From assembly GCA_030263475.1 (NCBI GenBank), contig SZPC01000004.1:119850-183849 (forward strand): DNA of 64,000 nt. Direction: 5' to 3'. Numbering within the stretch: the stretch's first letter is position 1; every line of letters starts with the position of its first letter. Both the position numbers and the translations under genes were made by a program. The notes under the pieces were generated by a model. It did not search any database. It saw only the letters and a program-made list of their open reading frames with translations, and was not told the DNA's origin. The DNA comes from OLB4 sp002050165 (GTDB lineage: Bacteria > Bacteroidota > Ignavibacteria > Tepidaquicellales > Tepidaquicellaceae). This document shows, piece after piece, positions 50,846 to 59,058 of this stretch.

Positions 50846-52667
50846 CTCCTCTGCCAGATTGTTCAACCAGAGTTTTGATAATTTTAATTACTTCAGACTT
50901 CATCATGTCTTCGAGACTTATAGGTAATCGCCATGTCCAGTTAAGATTGCTAACAGTTCCGGGAAAGTTTATCCTGTCGCGCCATTTACTGAAACGTTTC
51001 AAAATATCTCCGTCAAGATATAGCCACTCCATCAGCAACTGGATACTAAAAATTGATGATGCACCAAGTGCAGTTTGAAGACAATTGCGGATAAAGTTTA
51101 CATTGATTTCATCTGATAGCATGCAATTATATCCAATTAAAGATGCAAAATCGGTTCGTTCGCGAATGGTTGATTTGTATAGCTCATGCAAATAATATTT
51201 CACATTATCGCTGAAGTTGGATGTAAATTCATTGATAGACTCGGGGCTAACAATAGCCCGCCATTCAACTCTTCCGGCAGGATTTATGTATTTCTTGAAA
51301 AGTTTATTTCTTAAGATTTGAATCTCTTCACGTGAGATCCCATACTGTTCGAGGTTTTTGTAAAATGAACTCAGGTCAGTTTTACCCGCCTCAAATTTCC
51401 ACCATGCGGATATAGTAGACGAATCGTGAGTTGACAAAACCGAGATAGAATTTTCCCTGAAAAATTCCGGGTTAACAAAACTTCCGCCATCGCTCCAATT
51501 GCGTTTCCAACGGAGAACTTCCATCCCTGGAATTCCTAATTCATGTAGTAGCTCAAAAGAATCATTTGGAACAGTTCCAAGATCTTCTGCAACCGGGAGC
51601 ATTGAAGAGGCCGATATAAATTCGTTTACAATTTCTCTGCCGTGTTGTTTCCAGATATTTTCATCCGCCGGATCAAATTGTCCGACCTCTCCACCAAAAG
51701 ATTCACTTATATTTTTTGATATAGTCCAGATGCGTAGGAGACCAATAAAGTGATCAATTCTATAGGAGTGATAGAAATTTTCAGCATATTTTAATCTGTC
51801 TCTAATATATGTGAAACCTCCGATTGCAATATTCATCCAGTTATAAGGACTCATTCCCCATCTCTGTCCTTTTTGCATATACATATCAGGTGGAGCGCCG
51901 GCAACTTTATCCAGTTTAAAATAATCAGGATTCTGCCAGACATCAGCACTATCAGAAGATACAAGATAGGGCAGATCACCCATTAGCAGAACCGAATTTT
52001 TTTCAGCGTACAATTTTGCTTCCTTGAGTTGATTGTACGCCTGCCATTGCACCCAAGCAATGAAATTCAGTTCTTCCCGCTTGTGCTTTAGAATATCTTT
52101 TACAGTCAGTGAATCAATATTTCGAAAACGCCTGTCCCACGTTTCCCAATGTTTTCCGTTGTAATGTGATTTAATTAACTTAAAAAGCGCGTAGCTGTCA
52201 AGCCAGTGTGATTGTTGATGTTTAAAATCCGAATATTCTTCAGAATCCAGAAATGCTTCGGTAAATATTTTTCGAAGTGTATTAAGTTTTTTTCTTTTTA
52301 TCCTGTAATTTACGCGTTGTGTATTAAGGTTTTCAAATTTTATGGATGAAATAATTTTTCTGGTTTTACCTGCTGAAACTTCTTTCAGTTTGCTTAAATT
52401 AATATACACCGGGTCAAGAGCGAATGAACTAACCGAATTATATGGTGAATTGTCGCTTCCCATATCGTTCAAAGGCAAAAGTTGAATAATTGACAAACCG
52501 CACAAACGGCTCCAGTCAGTTAATAGATTGATATCGGTAAACTCACCTATAGTTTTATTTCCTGACCAAACTGAAAAGAGAGGTACAACAAGCCCTGCCC
52601 GCTTCTTTACGTCGATTAATTTCCATTGAGAACCGGTCCGGGAGTTTAAAAAATATTCTGTGCTCAA
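50838..52667 (-). CDS. malQ: 4-alpha-glucanotransferase (amylomaltase, GH77)
   Basis: A 609-residue enzyme (TTG start) with the MalQ blocks: LSIIQLLPLNDMG, SPYNSVSSFALDP, YRIDHFIGLLRIW (nucleophile-region Asp), VAEDLGTVPNDSFELLHE (catalytic Glu) and VLSTHDSSTISAW. It transfers glucan segments between alpha-1,4-glucans, releasing glucose. It lies 11 bases after the GH57 gene and overlaps the following dikinase-like gene, so these form one transcription unit. Confidence 0.93.
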   Translation of the reverse strand: MSTEYFLNSRTGSQWKLIDVKKRAGLVVPLFSVWSGNKTIGEFTDINLLTDWSRLCGLSIIQLLPLNDMGSDNSPYNSVSSFALDPVYINLSKLKEVSAGKTRKIISSIKFENLNTQRVNYRIKRKKLNTLRKIFTEAFLDSEEYSDFKHQQSHWLDSYALFKLIKSHYNGKHWETWDRRFRNIDSLTVKDILKHKREELNFIAWVQWQAYNQLKEAKLYAEKNSVLLMGDLPYLVSSDSADVWQNPDYFKLDKVAGAPPDMYMQKGQRWGMSPYNWMNIAIGGFTYIRDRLKYAENFYHSYRIDHFIGLLRIWTISKNISESFGGEVGQFDPADENIWKQHGREIVNEFISASSMLPVAEDLGTVPNDSFELLHELGIPGMEVLRWKRNWSDGGSFVNPEFFRENSISVLSTHDSSTISAWWKFEAGKTDLSSFYKNLEQYGISREEIQILRNKLFKKYINPAGRVEWRAIVSPESINEFTSNFSDNVKYYLHELYKSTIRERTDFASLIGYNCMLSDEINVNFIRNCLQTALGASSIFSIQLLMEWLYLDGDILKRFSKWRDRINFPGTVSNLNWTWRLPISLEDMMKSEVIKIIKTLVEQSGRGDG

Positions 52668-52678
52668 TTTGATATCAT

Positions 52679-54202
52679 TTACATTATTCTTATTCTATGC
52701 TTCGACTTACTCAGGGGCTTAATTTTTTTCCGGTAAACATCCGCAGCAGTTGGCAGTGATTTTGTGTTACCTTTTACTTCCATCAGATTTTTCAAAAACA
52801 CATTTTCAAAATCATTCCCGGTAGCATCAGCGGTTAGTTCAACTGCCTTTGCGGCATATTTTAGTATTTGAATAGTTTCAATATTTGTAATATCGGAAAA
52901 AAACCAGCCGCAACTTGTAAACATAAACATACGGTACTTTTGCATTTCGAGAAGTTTCAGGCAGAGATTCACCTCCGATTGATCCAAATATTTCACTGAA
53001 TTAAAGTAAAAAAATTTTTCAATCGTTTCAGAATCCGGGTTAAGCATAATATCAATGTATTCATTTCTCGCTTGCCGGTGATCTTTTAAGAAGTGTTTGG
53101 TGGCTTTAATAAATACATAGTCAAGTTTCACTGCAAGGTCATTGAGCGCAAATCTCAGGGTTTTCCGCCATTTTTGGTTCCAGCCATTTTCACCACCGGT
53201 ATGGCAACCGCAATCGTCGCTCCACCTGCCAACGCCATGTGCGCAGCTCCAGGAATTTCCTTCACCTAGTGGTCCGTTATCAAGAATCACTTCGTAATCG
53301 GGTGGATTTAATTTCAGAAAATTGGAATAATTTGTTACCGAAAACCCGTTCGTTGAGGTAAGTTCAGAAAATAAATATGCAATAGATCTGTCTGCGAAAT
53401 GTTTGTGGTGCCCGAAAGTCTCTCCGTCGGTTGCAGCTGAAATCATTCTGAACCCGTAACTTAAATTTACAATCCTGTCCATTAATTTTTCAGAATGAAA
53501 AATGAGGTCGTCAAAAGCAATCTCGCGTGCAAGTTTTCCATTATAAAAGAATACATCAATAAATTTTTCGTTAGTGAAAAACCTGTACGGTCGTGAAGTA
53601 TCAAGTTCCAGTTCAGGTTTACTTACCCATTGTTCGGATCCGATTTTTCTGATAGCGTACGCTTGTGATGGGTCTAGGATCGTAAATTTTATTCCTTCAT
53701 CGGCAAGAACTTTGAGAGTTTCGTTATTACATGCAGTTTCAGCGAGCCACATTCCGACCGGTTTGCGTGCAAAATGAAATTCAAAATCTTTCACCCCCCA
53801 CTTTACCTGAGTAATTTTATCCTGCTCAGATGCGAGAGGCATAATGATATGATTGTAAACTTGTGCAATCGCATTCCCTTGTCCGTTGTTTTTAATTATG
53901 CTTTTTTTATCAGCATCAATAATTTTTTCGTATGTGTGGCGGTGTTTCTTGCGGAGCCATGAAAACAGAGTCGGCCCGAAATTAAAACTCAGATATTCGT
54001 AATTGTTCACGCGCCGGATAATGTCCCCGTGAGAGTTGACGATAACAGCTTCAGTATTTGGTTTATAACACTCCTGAAGTATACGTTCATTCCAGTCGTG
54101 AAAAGGAGCCGCTGAAAACTCCGGGTCAATCTCGTCAGTCCAGGGATTTTCCCGTGGTGGCTGGTAAAAATGTCCGTGGATTATCAAATGCTTTTTATTC
54201 AA
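52679..54202 (-). CDS. GH57 family alpha-glucan hydrolase or transferase
   Basis: A 507-residue enzyme (TTG start) with the GH57 sequence IIHGHFYQPPRENPW at the N-terminus, catalytic Glu155 in GMWLAETACN, and acid Asp259 in AATDGETFGHH. The C-terminal third (LGEGNSWSCAHGVGRW, CGCHTGGENGWNQKWR) matches the DUF3536 subgroup. GH57 enzymes act on alpha-1,4 or alpha-1,6 glucans. The subgroup activity (amylase, pullulanase or branching) is not settled by sequence alone. Confidence 0.92.
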   Translation of the reverse strand: MNKKHLIIHGHFYQPPRENPWTDEIDPEFSAAPFHDWNERILQECYKPNTEAVIVNSHGDIIRRVNNYEYLSFNFGPTLFSWLRKKHRHTYEKIIDADKKSIIKNNGQGNAIAQVYNHIIMPLASEQDKITQVKWGVKDFEFHFARKPVGMWLAETACNNETLKVLADEGIKFTILDPSQAYAIRKIGSEQWVSKPELELDTSRPYRFFTNEKFIDVFFYNGKLAREIAFDDLIFHSEKLMDRIVNLSYGFRMISAATDGETFGHHKHFADRSIAYLFSELTSTNGFSVTNYSNFLKLNPPDYEVILDNGPLGEGNSWSCAHGVGRWSDDCGCHTGGENGWNQKWRKTLRFALNDLAVKLDYVFIKATKHFLKDHRQARNEYIDIMLNPDSETIEKFFYFNSVKYLDQSEVNLCLKLLEMQKYRMFMFTSCGWFFSDITNIETIQILKYAAKAVELTADATGNDFENVFLKNLMEVKGNTKSLPTAADVYRKKIKPLSKSKHRIRIM

Positions 54203-54307
54203 TCAATCAGATTTTATGTTTCAGATTTATTTTTTTAATAAGGAAACAAAACTTAATGGTAGAACCGGAATTCTGTACTCCTAATAAATAACCACATACA
54301 AAATTTT

Positions 54308-56548
54308 TTATGAAGACAACTCAACCGGGTCATTGGGATTATCAAGTTTAAATACGTTCACAGCCAGAGGAGGTAAAGTAACTTTAATTGAGTAAAGGAA
54401 ATCCTGATGGGGAATTTCTTCGGCTATTATTTCGCCGAGATTTCCGACTCCGCTTCCACCGTATTCTACCGCGTCGCTGTTTAGTATCTCACGATATATA
54501 CCTTTTTGCGGAACACCGAAAACATAATTGGTGCGAATTACCGGTGTCATATTAAATGTAAAAATTATTGTTTCCTTATTATCGGCGGAAAACCTCGCAA
54601 AGGCAAGGACGCTATTATCGGCATCTTTAAAGTCAAGCCATCTGAAACCGTTACTTTTAAAATCAACTTCAAATAACGCCGGTTGCTTTCGGTACAGGTG
54701 AGCGATGTCCCTGAAAAAAAAGTTAAACTTTTTATTGTGTTCAATTTCAAGTACATCCCAATTTAGCTCTCCGTTTGAATTCCATTCGAGGTATTGCGCA
54801 ATATCATTTGTCATGAAGTTCAGCTTCTTGCCGGGATGTCCGAACATCATACCGTAAAGTAGTTTCAGATTAGCGAAGCGCTGCCACAGGTCACCGGACA
54901 TTTTATCAATAAGAGATTTCTTTCCGTGAACAACCTCATCGTGTGATAATGGTAACAGGTAATCTTCATTAAATGAATACCACAACGAGAAGGTGATTTT
55001 ATTGTGATGAAACTTTCTATAAACCGGATCCTGAGAAAAGTAAAACAATGTATCATGCATCCAGCCCATATTCCATTTCATATCGAACCCGAGTCCACCG
55101 GTATAAGATGGTTTAGTGATCCCATGCCAGGAAGTTGATTCCTCAGCAATGGTAAGTATTCCGGGAAATTCCCGATGTACTGTATCATTAAGGCGTTTAA
55201 GGAATTCAATTGCTTCGAGATTTTCATTTCCGCCATAAATATTTGGTTCCCACTCACCGTCATTTTTTGAGTAATCGAGATATAACATTGAAGCAACAGC
55301 ATCAACTCGTAGCCCATCAATATGGTATTTATCAATCCAGAACAGCGCATTGGCAATCAGGAAATTTCTAACTTCATTCTTTCCGTAATCAAAGATAAGC
55401 GTACCCCAATCTTTGTGATATGATTTGAGCGGATTTGAATATTCAAATTGCGCTGTACCATCAAATTTCGCCAATCCATGCGCATCGGTTGGAAAATGTC
55501 CCGGAACCCAATCGAGAATAACCCCAATCCCGTTTAAATGACAATGATTGACAAAGTACATGAAATCCTGCGGAGTTCCATATCTGCTTGACGGTGCGTA
55601 ATAATTTACAACCTGGTAGCCCCATGAATTATCGAGAGGATGTTCCATTACCGGGAGCAATTCAATATGTGTATAACCCATTAAGTTTACGTATTCAACA
55701 ATTTCATGAGCGAGGTCGCGGTAATTTTTAAAACCCCATTCGTTTGCACCGAAATCCTTTTTCCAAGTTCCGAGGTGAAGCTCGTAAATGGAAATTGGAG
55801 TTTTATACTTAATGGTTTTCTTCCTTTTGTTAATCCATTTCTTATCAGTCCATTTAAATCCGTTCAGCGAGGAAATTATGGATGCGTTGGAAGGTCTAAG
55901 TTCCGATTCGAACGCAAATGGATCGGTTTTCATTACAATGTTACCGTGATTATCTTTGACGGCGAATTTGTATTGTACCCCATCATTAATCCCCGGGATG
56001 AAAAGTCCCCAGATTCCATTAGCGGTTAATTTTTGCATTGGAAACATTCCCGGAGTCCATGAATTGAATTCACCTGCTAATGCAACTGCTTTCGCGTTTG
56101 GGGCCCAAAGAGTGAACATCACACCTTGTTTACCGAGAATTTTTCTTTTGTGTGCACCGAGCTTTTCGTAAATTCTGTTGTGATTCCCTTCTGCGAAAAG
56201 GTGTTCGTCGTAATCTGAAAATTCAATCGGGAAATTATACGGATCATGAAATGCAAACTCATTCCCGTCTTCATCTTCAAAATGTATTGTATATTCAGGC
56301 ACAATATCAGTATTTTCAATTACTGCAGAGTAAATATTTCCTGTGCTGATGCGGTTAAGCTGAATTGATACGTGTTTAGTTTTAATATATGCATTGATCG
56401 CTTTGGGCAGGAATGTAATTATGCGAACGGAATGGATTTTCTTGTCAACCTTTGCACCGAGTATATCAATAGGATATTGATGCTCGAAAGTTGAGATTTT
56501 ATTAATATCTGTTTTTGAAACGTGATTGAAGCGGCGCTTTTTTTTCAA
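54308..56548 (-). CDS. glgB: 1,4-alpha-glucan branching enzyme
   Basis: A 746-residue GH13 enzyme (TTG start) of usual GlgB length: N-terminal carbohydrate-binding modules (FTLWAPNAKAVALAGEFNSW), then the barrel with DGLRVDAVASMLY (Asp416), TIAEESTSW (acid Glu) and LPLSHDEVVHGKKSL (Asp). It forms alpha-1,6 branches in glycogen. First gene of the minus-strand alpha-glucan cluster, 105 bases from the GH57 gene. Confidence 0.96.
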   Translation of the reverse strand: MKKKRRFNHVSKTDINKISTFEHQYPIDILGAKVDKKIHSVRIITFLPKAINAYIKTKHVSIQLNRISTGNIYSAVIENTDIVPEYTIHFEDEDGNEFAFHDPYNFPIEFSDYDEHLFAEGNHNRIYEKLGAHKRKILGKQGVMFTLWAPNAKAVALAGEFNSWTPGMFPMQKLTANGIWGLFIPGINDGVQYKFAVKDNHGNIVMKTDPFAFESELRPSNASIISSLNGFKWTDKKWINKRKKTIKYKTPISIYELHLGTWKKDFGANEWGFKNYRDLAHEIVEYVNLMGYTHIELLPVMEHPLDNSWGYQVVNYYAPSSRYGTPQDFMYFVNHCHLNGIGVILDWVPGHFPTDAHGLAKFDGTAQFEYSNPLKSYHKDWGTLIFDYGKNEVRNFLIANALFWIDKYHIDGLRVDAVASMLYLDYSKNDGEWEPNIYGGNENLEAIEFLKRLNDTVHREFPGILTIAEESTSWHGITKPSYTGGLGFDMKWNMGWMHDTLFYFSQDPVYRKFHHNKITFSLWYSFNEDYLLPLSHDEVVHGKKSLIDKMSGDLWQRFANLKLLYGMMFGHPGKKLNFMTNDIAQYLEWNSNGELNWDVLEIEHNKKFNFFFRDIAHLYRKQPALFEVDFKSNGFRWLDFKDADNSVLAFARFSADNKETIIFTFNMTPVIRTNYVFGVPQKGIYREILNSDAVEYGGSGVGNLGEIIAEEIPHQDFLYSIKVTLPPLAVNVFKLDNPNDPVELSS

Positions 56549-56669
56549 TGCAATAAAACTATAAATTCAATGGGTAAAATACTCAATAGACAATAAAATT
56601 ATAATGAGGAAGTCAGTTCTGAACATCCAGGTTTCTCAGATAAAATATTCTATATAACACCGGATGTTA

Positions 56670-56948
56670 TCAGCTTTCACAGAAAAGTTTATATAAGAGT
56701 TCTTTAGCTTTGTTAAGTCGCAATATTGTATCACCGGAAATTTTTGATTCGTTTCGGCTGATGTATGTATCAATTCTTTCAATTGCCTGAGCCAGTGACA
56801 CAGAATCATCCTTAAGTCCATGTGCAATATTTTCTGCTGATTCATCAAAGAATCCTAAAGGTGGATTCCAGAAAACAATAATTTTTTTTGACCAGTGTTC
56901 TTCCTCTGACATAGATACTTTCTGTAACTTATAATATTTTTTATTCAT
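56670..56948 (-). CDS. small helical protein of unknown function
   Basis: A 92-residue protein with a start at 56948. It is rich in Glu, Lys and Ser and is mostly helical, without signal peptide or membrane segment (ENIAHGLKDDSVSLAQAIERI, TILRLNKAKELLYKLF). The second reading frame over the same bases (56636-56848) looks poorer. It lies upstream of glgB and divergently from the TPR-like gene. No family recognised. Confidence 0.5.
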   Translation of the reverse strand: MNKKYYKLQKVSMSEEEHWSKKIIVFWNPPLGFFDESAENIAHGLKDDSVSLAQAIERIDTYISRNESKISGDTILRLNKAKELLYKLFCES

Positions 56949-56995
56949 TTTAAATTTTTTTCAATGGGGGTATTTTAAAATAAAAAAATTCATTA

Positions 56996-57874
56996 ATGAA
57001 AATTAACCCGGACAATACTGACTTTGAACTGGAAGATAACCTGAGTTTTTCAGACGGGCGTGATGGAAGATCAAAAAAACCTGTAATCTTATTTATCGTA
57101 ATCGGCGTACTTGTAATAGCGATAGTTGTTCTATCATATTACGCTTTTTTATACCAGTCCGCATACGATTTAGGGATACAATATTTAGGTCAAAGACAAT
57201 ACAAGGAAGCGTTGTACAAATTTCAGGAAATTCCTCCTTCGAGCAGTGATTACAATAACGCTCAGTCAAAAATAAATTTTATTAACGGACTTTTATTGTT
57301 CAACGAAAAAAAATTCGCTGAAGCTAAAGAACACCTTGATAAGGTTATTCTCACGGATGAATATTATAATGAAACCCGGCTTATGCTTATGAAAATTGAA
57401 GAGGTTTTGCAAGCCGAGGAACTTGCTAAACAACTTGAGCAAAATGACGAGGGAAAACTTTTGGATGCAGAGAAAGAACTGGAACAGAAAATACGTGATC
57501 AGGATGCTTCGCGAACATTTGCAAAGCTTTTAGTGAGGTTACAGGATAAATTTGCTGCAGAGTATAAATTAGCTGAACTGGAAGATGCCAACGGAATGAA
57601 GCGAAATCTCAGGAACCTGAATGATATCAGACAGGAAATGCTTGACTATACTTATTCATCCTCAGCGCCCGAACAACAATTAATAGAGTTTAAAGAATTG
57701 TTGAATGCATGGATGAACAATCGTATCAACGTTATCCAGTCAACTATAAGAGAAGGAGCGCCTACAATACAGGAAAGTTCGTTAAAAGTGAAAAACCTCA
57801 TTTCTGACGGAGATAAAATTGAGGAAGAAATTTTAACAGAAATTCCAGGGTTGAAAAGTTCATATTCATTCTGA
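56996..57874 (+). CDS. single-pass membrane protein with TPR-like periplasmic or cytosolic domain
   Basis: A 292-residue protein: polar N-terminal region, one transmembrane helix (about 29-50, VILFIVIGVLVIAIVVLSYYAF), then TPR-like helices (residues 55-130, YDLGIQYLGQRQYKEALYKFQEIP, GLLLFNEKKFAEAKEHLDKVI) and a long charged coiled region (130-250). TPRs mediate protein binding. murB starts three bases after its stop codon, so a cell-envelope role is plausible but not shown. Confidence 0.7.
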   Translation: MKINPDNTDFELEDNLSFSDGRDGRSKKPVILFIVIGVLVIAIVVLSYYAFLYQSAYDLGIQYLGQRQYKEALYKFQEIPPSSSDYNNAQSKINFINGLLLFNEKKFAEAKEHLDKVILTDEYYNETRLMLMKIEEVLQAEELAKQLEQNDEGKLLDAEKELEQKIRDQDASRTFAKLLVRLQDKFAAEYKLAELEDANGMKRNLRNLNDIRQEMLDYTYSSSAPEQQLIEFKELLNAWMNNRINVIQSTIREGAPTIQESSLKVKNLISDGDKIEEEILTEIPGLKSSYSF

Positions 57875-57877
57875 ATC

Positions 57878-58933
57878 ATGAATGTGCACAGAAATGTTCA
57901 GCTATCTGAACTTACAACTATACGAACCGGCGGTAAAGTAAATTACTTTGTTGAGGTTACATCAATTGATGAACTGAAAGAATCTATAAGATTATCGAGG
58001 AGATTAATGTTACCGCTTAAATTTCTAGGAGGTGGCAGCAATATAATTTTTCCTGATGCTTACCTTGATATGCTTGTTGTAAAGATTTCCATGAAGGGAA
58101 TTTCATTTTTGGAAAACAAAAGTCAGGTTAAAGCTATGGCAGGCGAAAATTGGGATAACTTTGTCAAACTCTGTGTGAATCATGGATTACAGGGTATAGA
58201 ATGTCTGTCCGGTATTCCGGGTTCGGTAGGTGCAACACCGATACAAAATGTCGGCGCATACGGACAAGAAGTAAGTGATACCATTAAATTTGTAAATTGC
58301 CTGGACGTAATTTCGCTTAATGAAATATCCATTGATAAAACTGAGTGCGGATTTGGTTATCGTACAAGCAGATTTAAAACAAAAGATAAGAACAGGTTCA
58401 TCATTACTTCGGTTGTTTTTCAGCTGTATGAACAACATGAACCGGAATTAACTTATAAAGATATTAAAAATGCAATAACGGAAATTGACGATTATTCCTC
58501 CCTCTCAAGGTTGGAAAAACTTAAAACAGTCCGAAATAAGGTTATCAAAATCCGGCGGACAAAATCCATGGTTATTAATCAGAACGATCCTGACACATCA
58601 TCTTGCGGATCGTTTTTTACAAATCCTGTTTTAACGAAACAAGATTTCGAAAATTTTATTGGCGTATGTGACGGACTGAATTTGGTTCCTCCGTTTTATA
58701 AACTGAACGGAAAATTTAAAGTACCCGCTGCTTGGTTGATTGAAAAATCAGGTTTCGGAAAAGGGTACTCAGAAAATGATGTCGGAATATCCGCCAGACA
58801 TTCATTGGCTTTGGTCAACAGGGGCGGAGGTTATAATGCGTTGATTAATCTTGCTGAGAAAATTAAATCGAAAGTAAAGGAAAAATTCGGTATAAAGCTT
58901 TGCGAAGAACCCGTCATTGTCAGGCAGGCTTAA
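57878..58933 (+). CDS. murB: UDP-N-acetylenolpyruvoylglucosamine reductase (MurB)
   Basis: A 351-residue flavoenzyme with the FAD-binding TIRTGGKVNYFVEV, FLGGGSNIIF, LSGIPGSVGATPIQNVGAYGQ, and the catalytic-Ser region CGSFFTNPV. The later AAWLIEKSGFGKGY and RHSLALVN blocks and the terminal Glu (CEEPVIV) complete it. It reduces enolpyruvyl-UDP-GlcNAc to UDP-N-acetylmuramate in peptidoglycan synthesis. The length and insertions fit the E. coli-type (type I) group. Confidence 0.95.
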   Translation: MNVHRNVQLSELTTIRTGGKVNYFVEVTSIDELKESIRLSRRLMLPLKFLGGGSNIIFPDAYLDMLVVKISMKGISFLENKSQVKAMAGENWDNFVKLCVNHGLQGIECLSGIPGSVGATPIQNVGAYGQEVSDTIKFVNCLDVISLNEISIDKTECGFGYRTSRFKTKDKNRFIITSVVFQLYEQHEPELTYKDIKNAITEIDDYSSLSRLEKLKTVRNKVIKIRRTKSMVINQNDPDTSSCGSFFTNPVLTKQDFENFIGVCDGLNLVPPFYKLNGKFKVPAAWLIEKSGFGKGYSENDVGISARHSLALVNRGGGYNALINLAEKIKSKVKEKFGIKLCEEPVIVRQA

Positions 58934-59058
58934 CTTTCCTAGTAATGTTTTCAATATTCTTTGGGGTATTATGGTTATTTTATTTTTTATAATACATTGA
59001 TACTTAAAATACTGATTGTAATTTTACATTCAGAAAATTAAACTATCCCGTACGATAC

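Noticed and set aside
56636..56848. Alternative 70-codon minus-strand frame overlapping the 92-residue hypothetical gene
   Set aside because: Its translation has poorer composition and no clear start; the 56670-56948 frame is the better candidate.
58966..58995. Hairpin GTATTAT / ATAATAC after murB, possible terminator
   Set aside because: The 7-bp stem is all AT but one pair, the loop is 16 bases, and no T-run follows.
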